From assembly GCA_002478145.1 (NCBI GenBank), contig DLMI01000198.1, positions 369 to 6,405 on the forward strand: a DNA stretch of 6,037 nt, read 5' to 3'. The position numbers were made by a program, and so were the translations under genes. Of the stretch, positions 6,014 through 6,037 are shown piece after piece. The stretch's first letter is position 1. Each line of letters begins with the position of its first letter. A model generated the notes under the pieces. The model did not search any database, was not told the origin of the DNA, and worked only from the letters and a program-made list of their open reading frames with translations. This DNA comes from Acidobacteria bacterium UBA7540. Its GTDB lineage: Bacteria; Acidobacteriota; Terriglobia; UBA7540.

Positions 6014-6037
6014 GTCTCCCTATGGCAGTTTATCCAC

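Overview
The window reads as a GC-rich bacterial chromosome with every supported gene on the minus strand. I infer an Acidobacteriota-like soil bacterium, with moderate to low confidence. The reasons are a FadN-type multifunctional beta-oxidation protein, two small exported proteins that resemble uncharacterised families I associate with that phylum, and intergenic repeats of a kind I have seen there. No rRNA, tRNA or other phylogenetic marker is present to prove it.

Layout in the direction of transcription (high to low coordinates): (i) 5871-6037 is a non-coding leader that packs two repeat-like elements upstream of fadN. (ii) 5870-3432 encodes a FadN-type 3-hydroxyacyl-CoA dehydrogenase/enoyl-CoA hydratase of 812 aa. 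(iii) 3431-3305 is a spacer with two perfect 9-bp stem-loops, one just after the fadN stop and one abutting the next Shine-Dalgarno. (iv) 3304-2726 encodes an exported DUF3455 protein of 192 aa, possibly a lipoprotein. (v) 2662-1484 encodes a thiolase (FadA/acetyl-CoA acyltransferase, 392 aa) with an intact catalytic set. (vi) 1361-924 encodes a small secreted protein of unknown function, with its own TATAAT box and strong ribosome binding site. (vii) 799 to beyond base 1 encodes a secreted Ser/Gly-rich then Cys-rich protein that runs off the left edge.

FadN and FadA together supply the last three steps of a fatty-acid beta-oxidation cycle: enoyl-CoA hydration, 3-hydroxyacyl-CoA oxidation and thiolytic cleavage. 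No acyl-CoA dehydrogenase or acyl-CoA ligase lies in the window. The DUF3455 gene between them is the odd member, because it is an envelope or exported protein inside what looks like a cytoplasmic catabolic unit. The two small exported proteins downstream are probably a separate transcription unit or units.

I did not find a clear new multi-gene system such as defence, CRISPR, mobile element or biosynthetic cluster. The most interesting items are the DUF3455 insertion with its hairpin leader, the two exported unknowns, and the composite repeat upstream of fadN.
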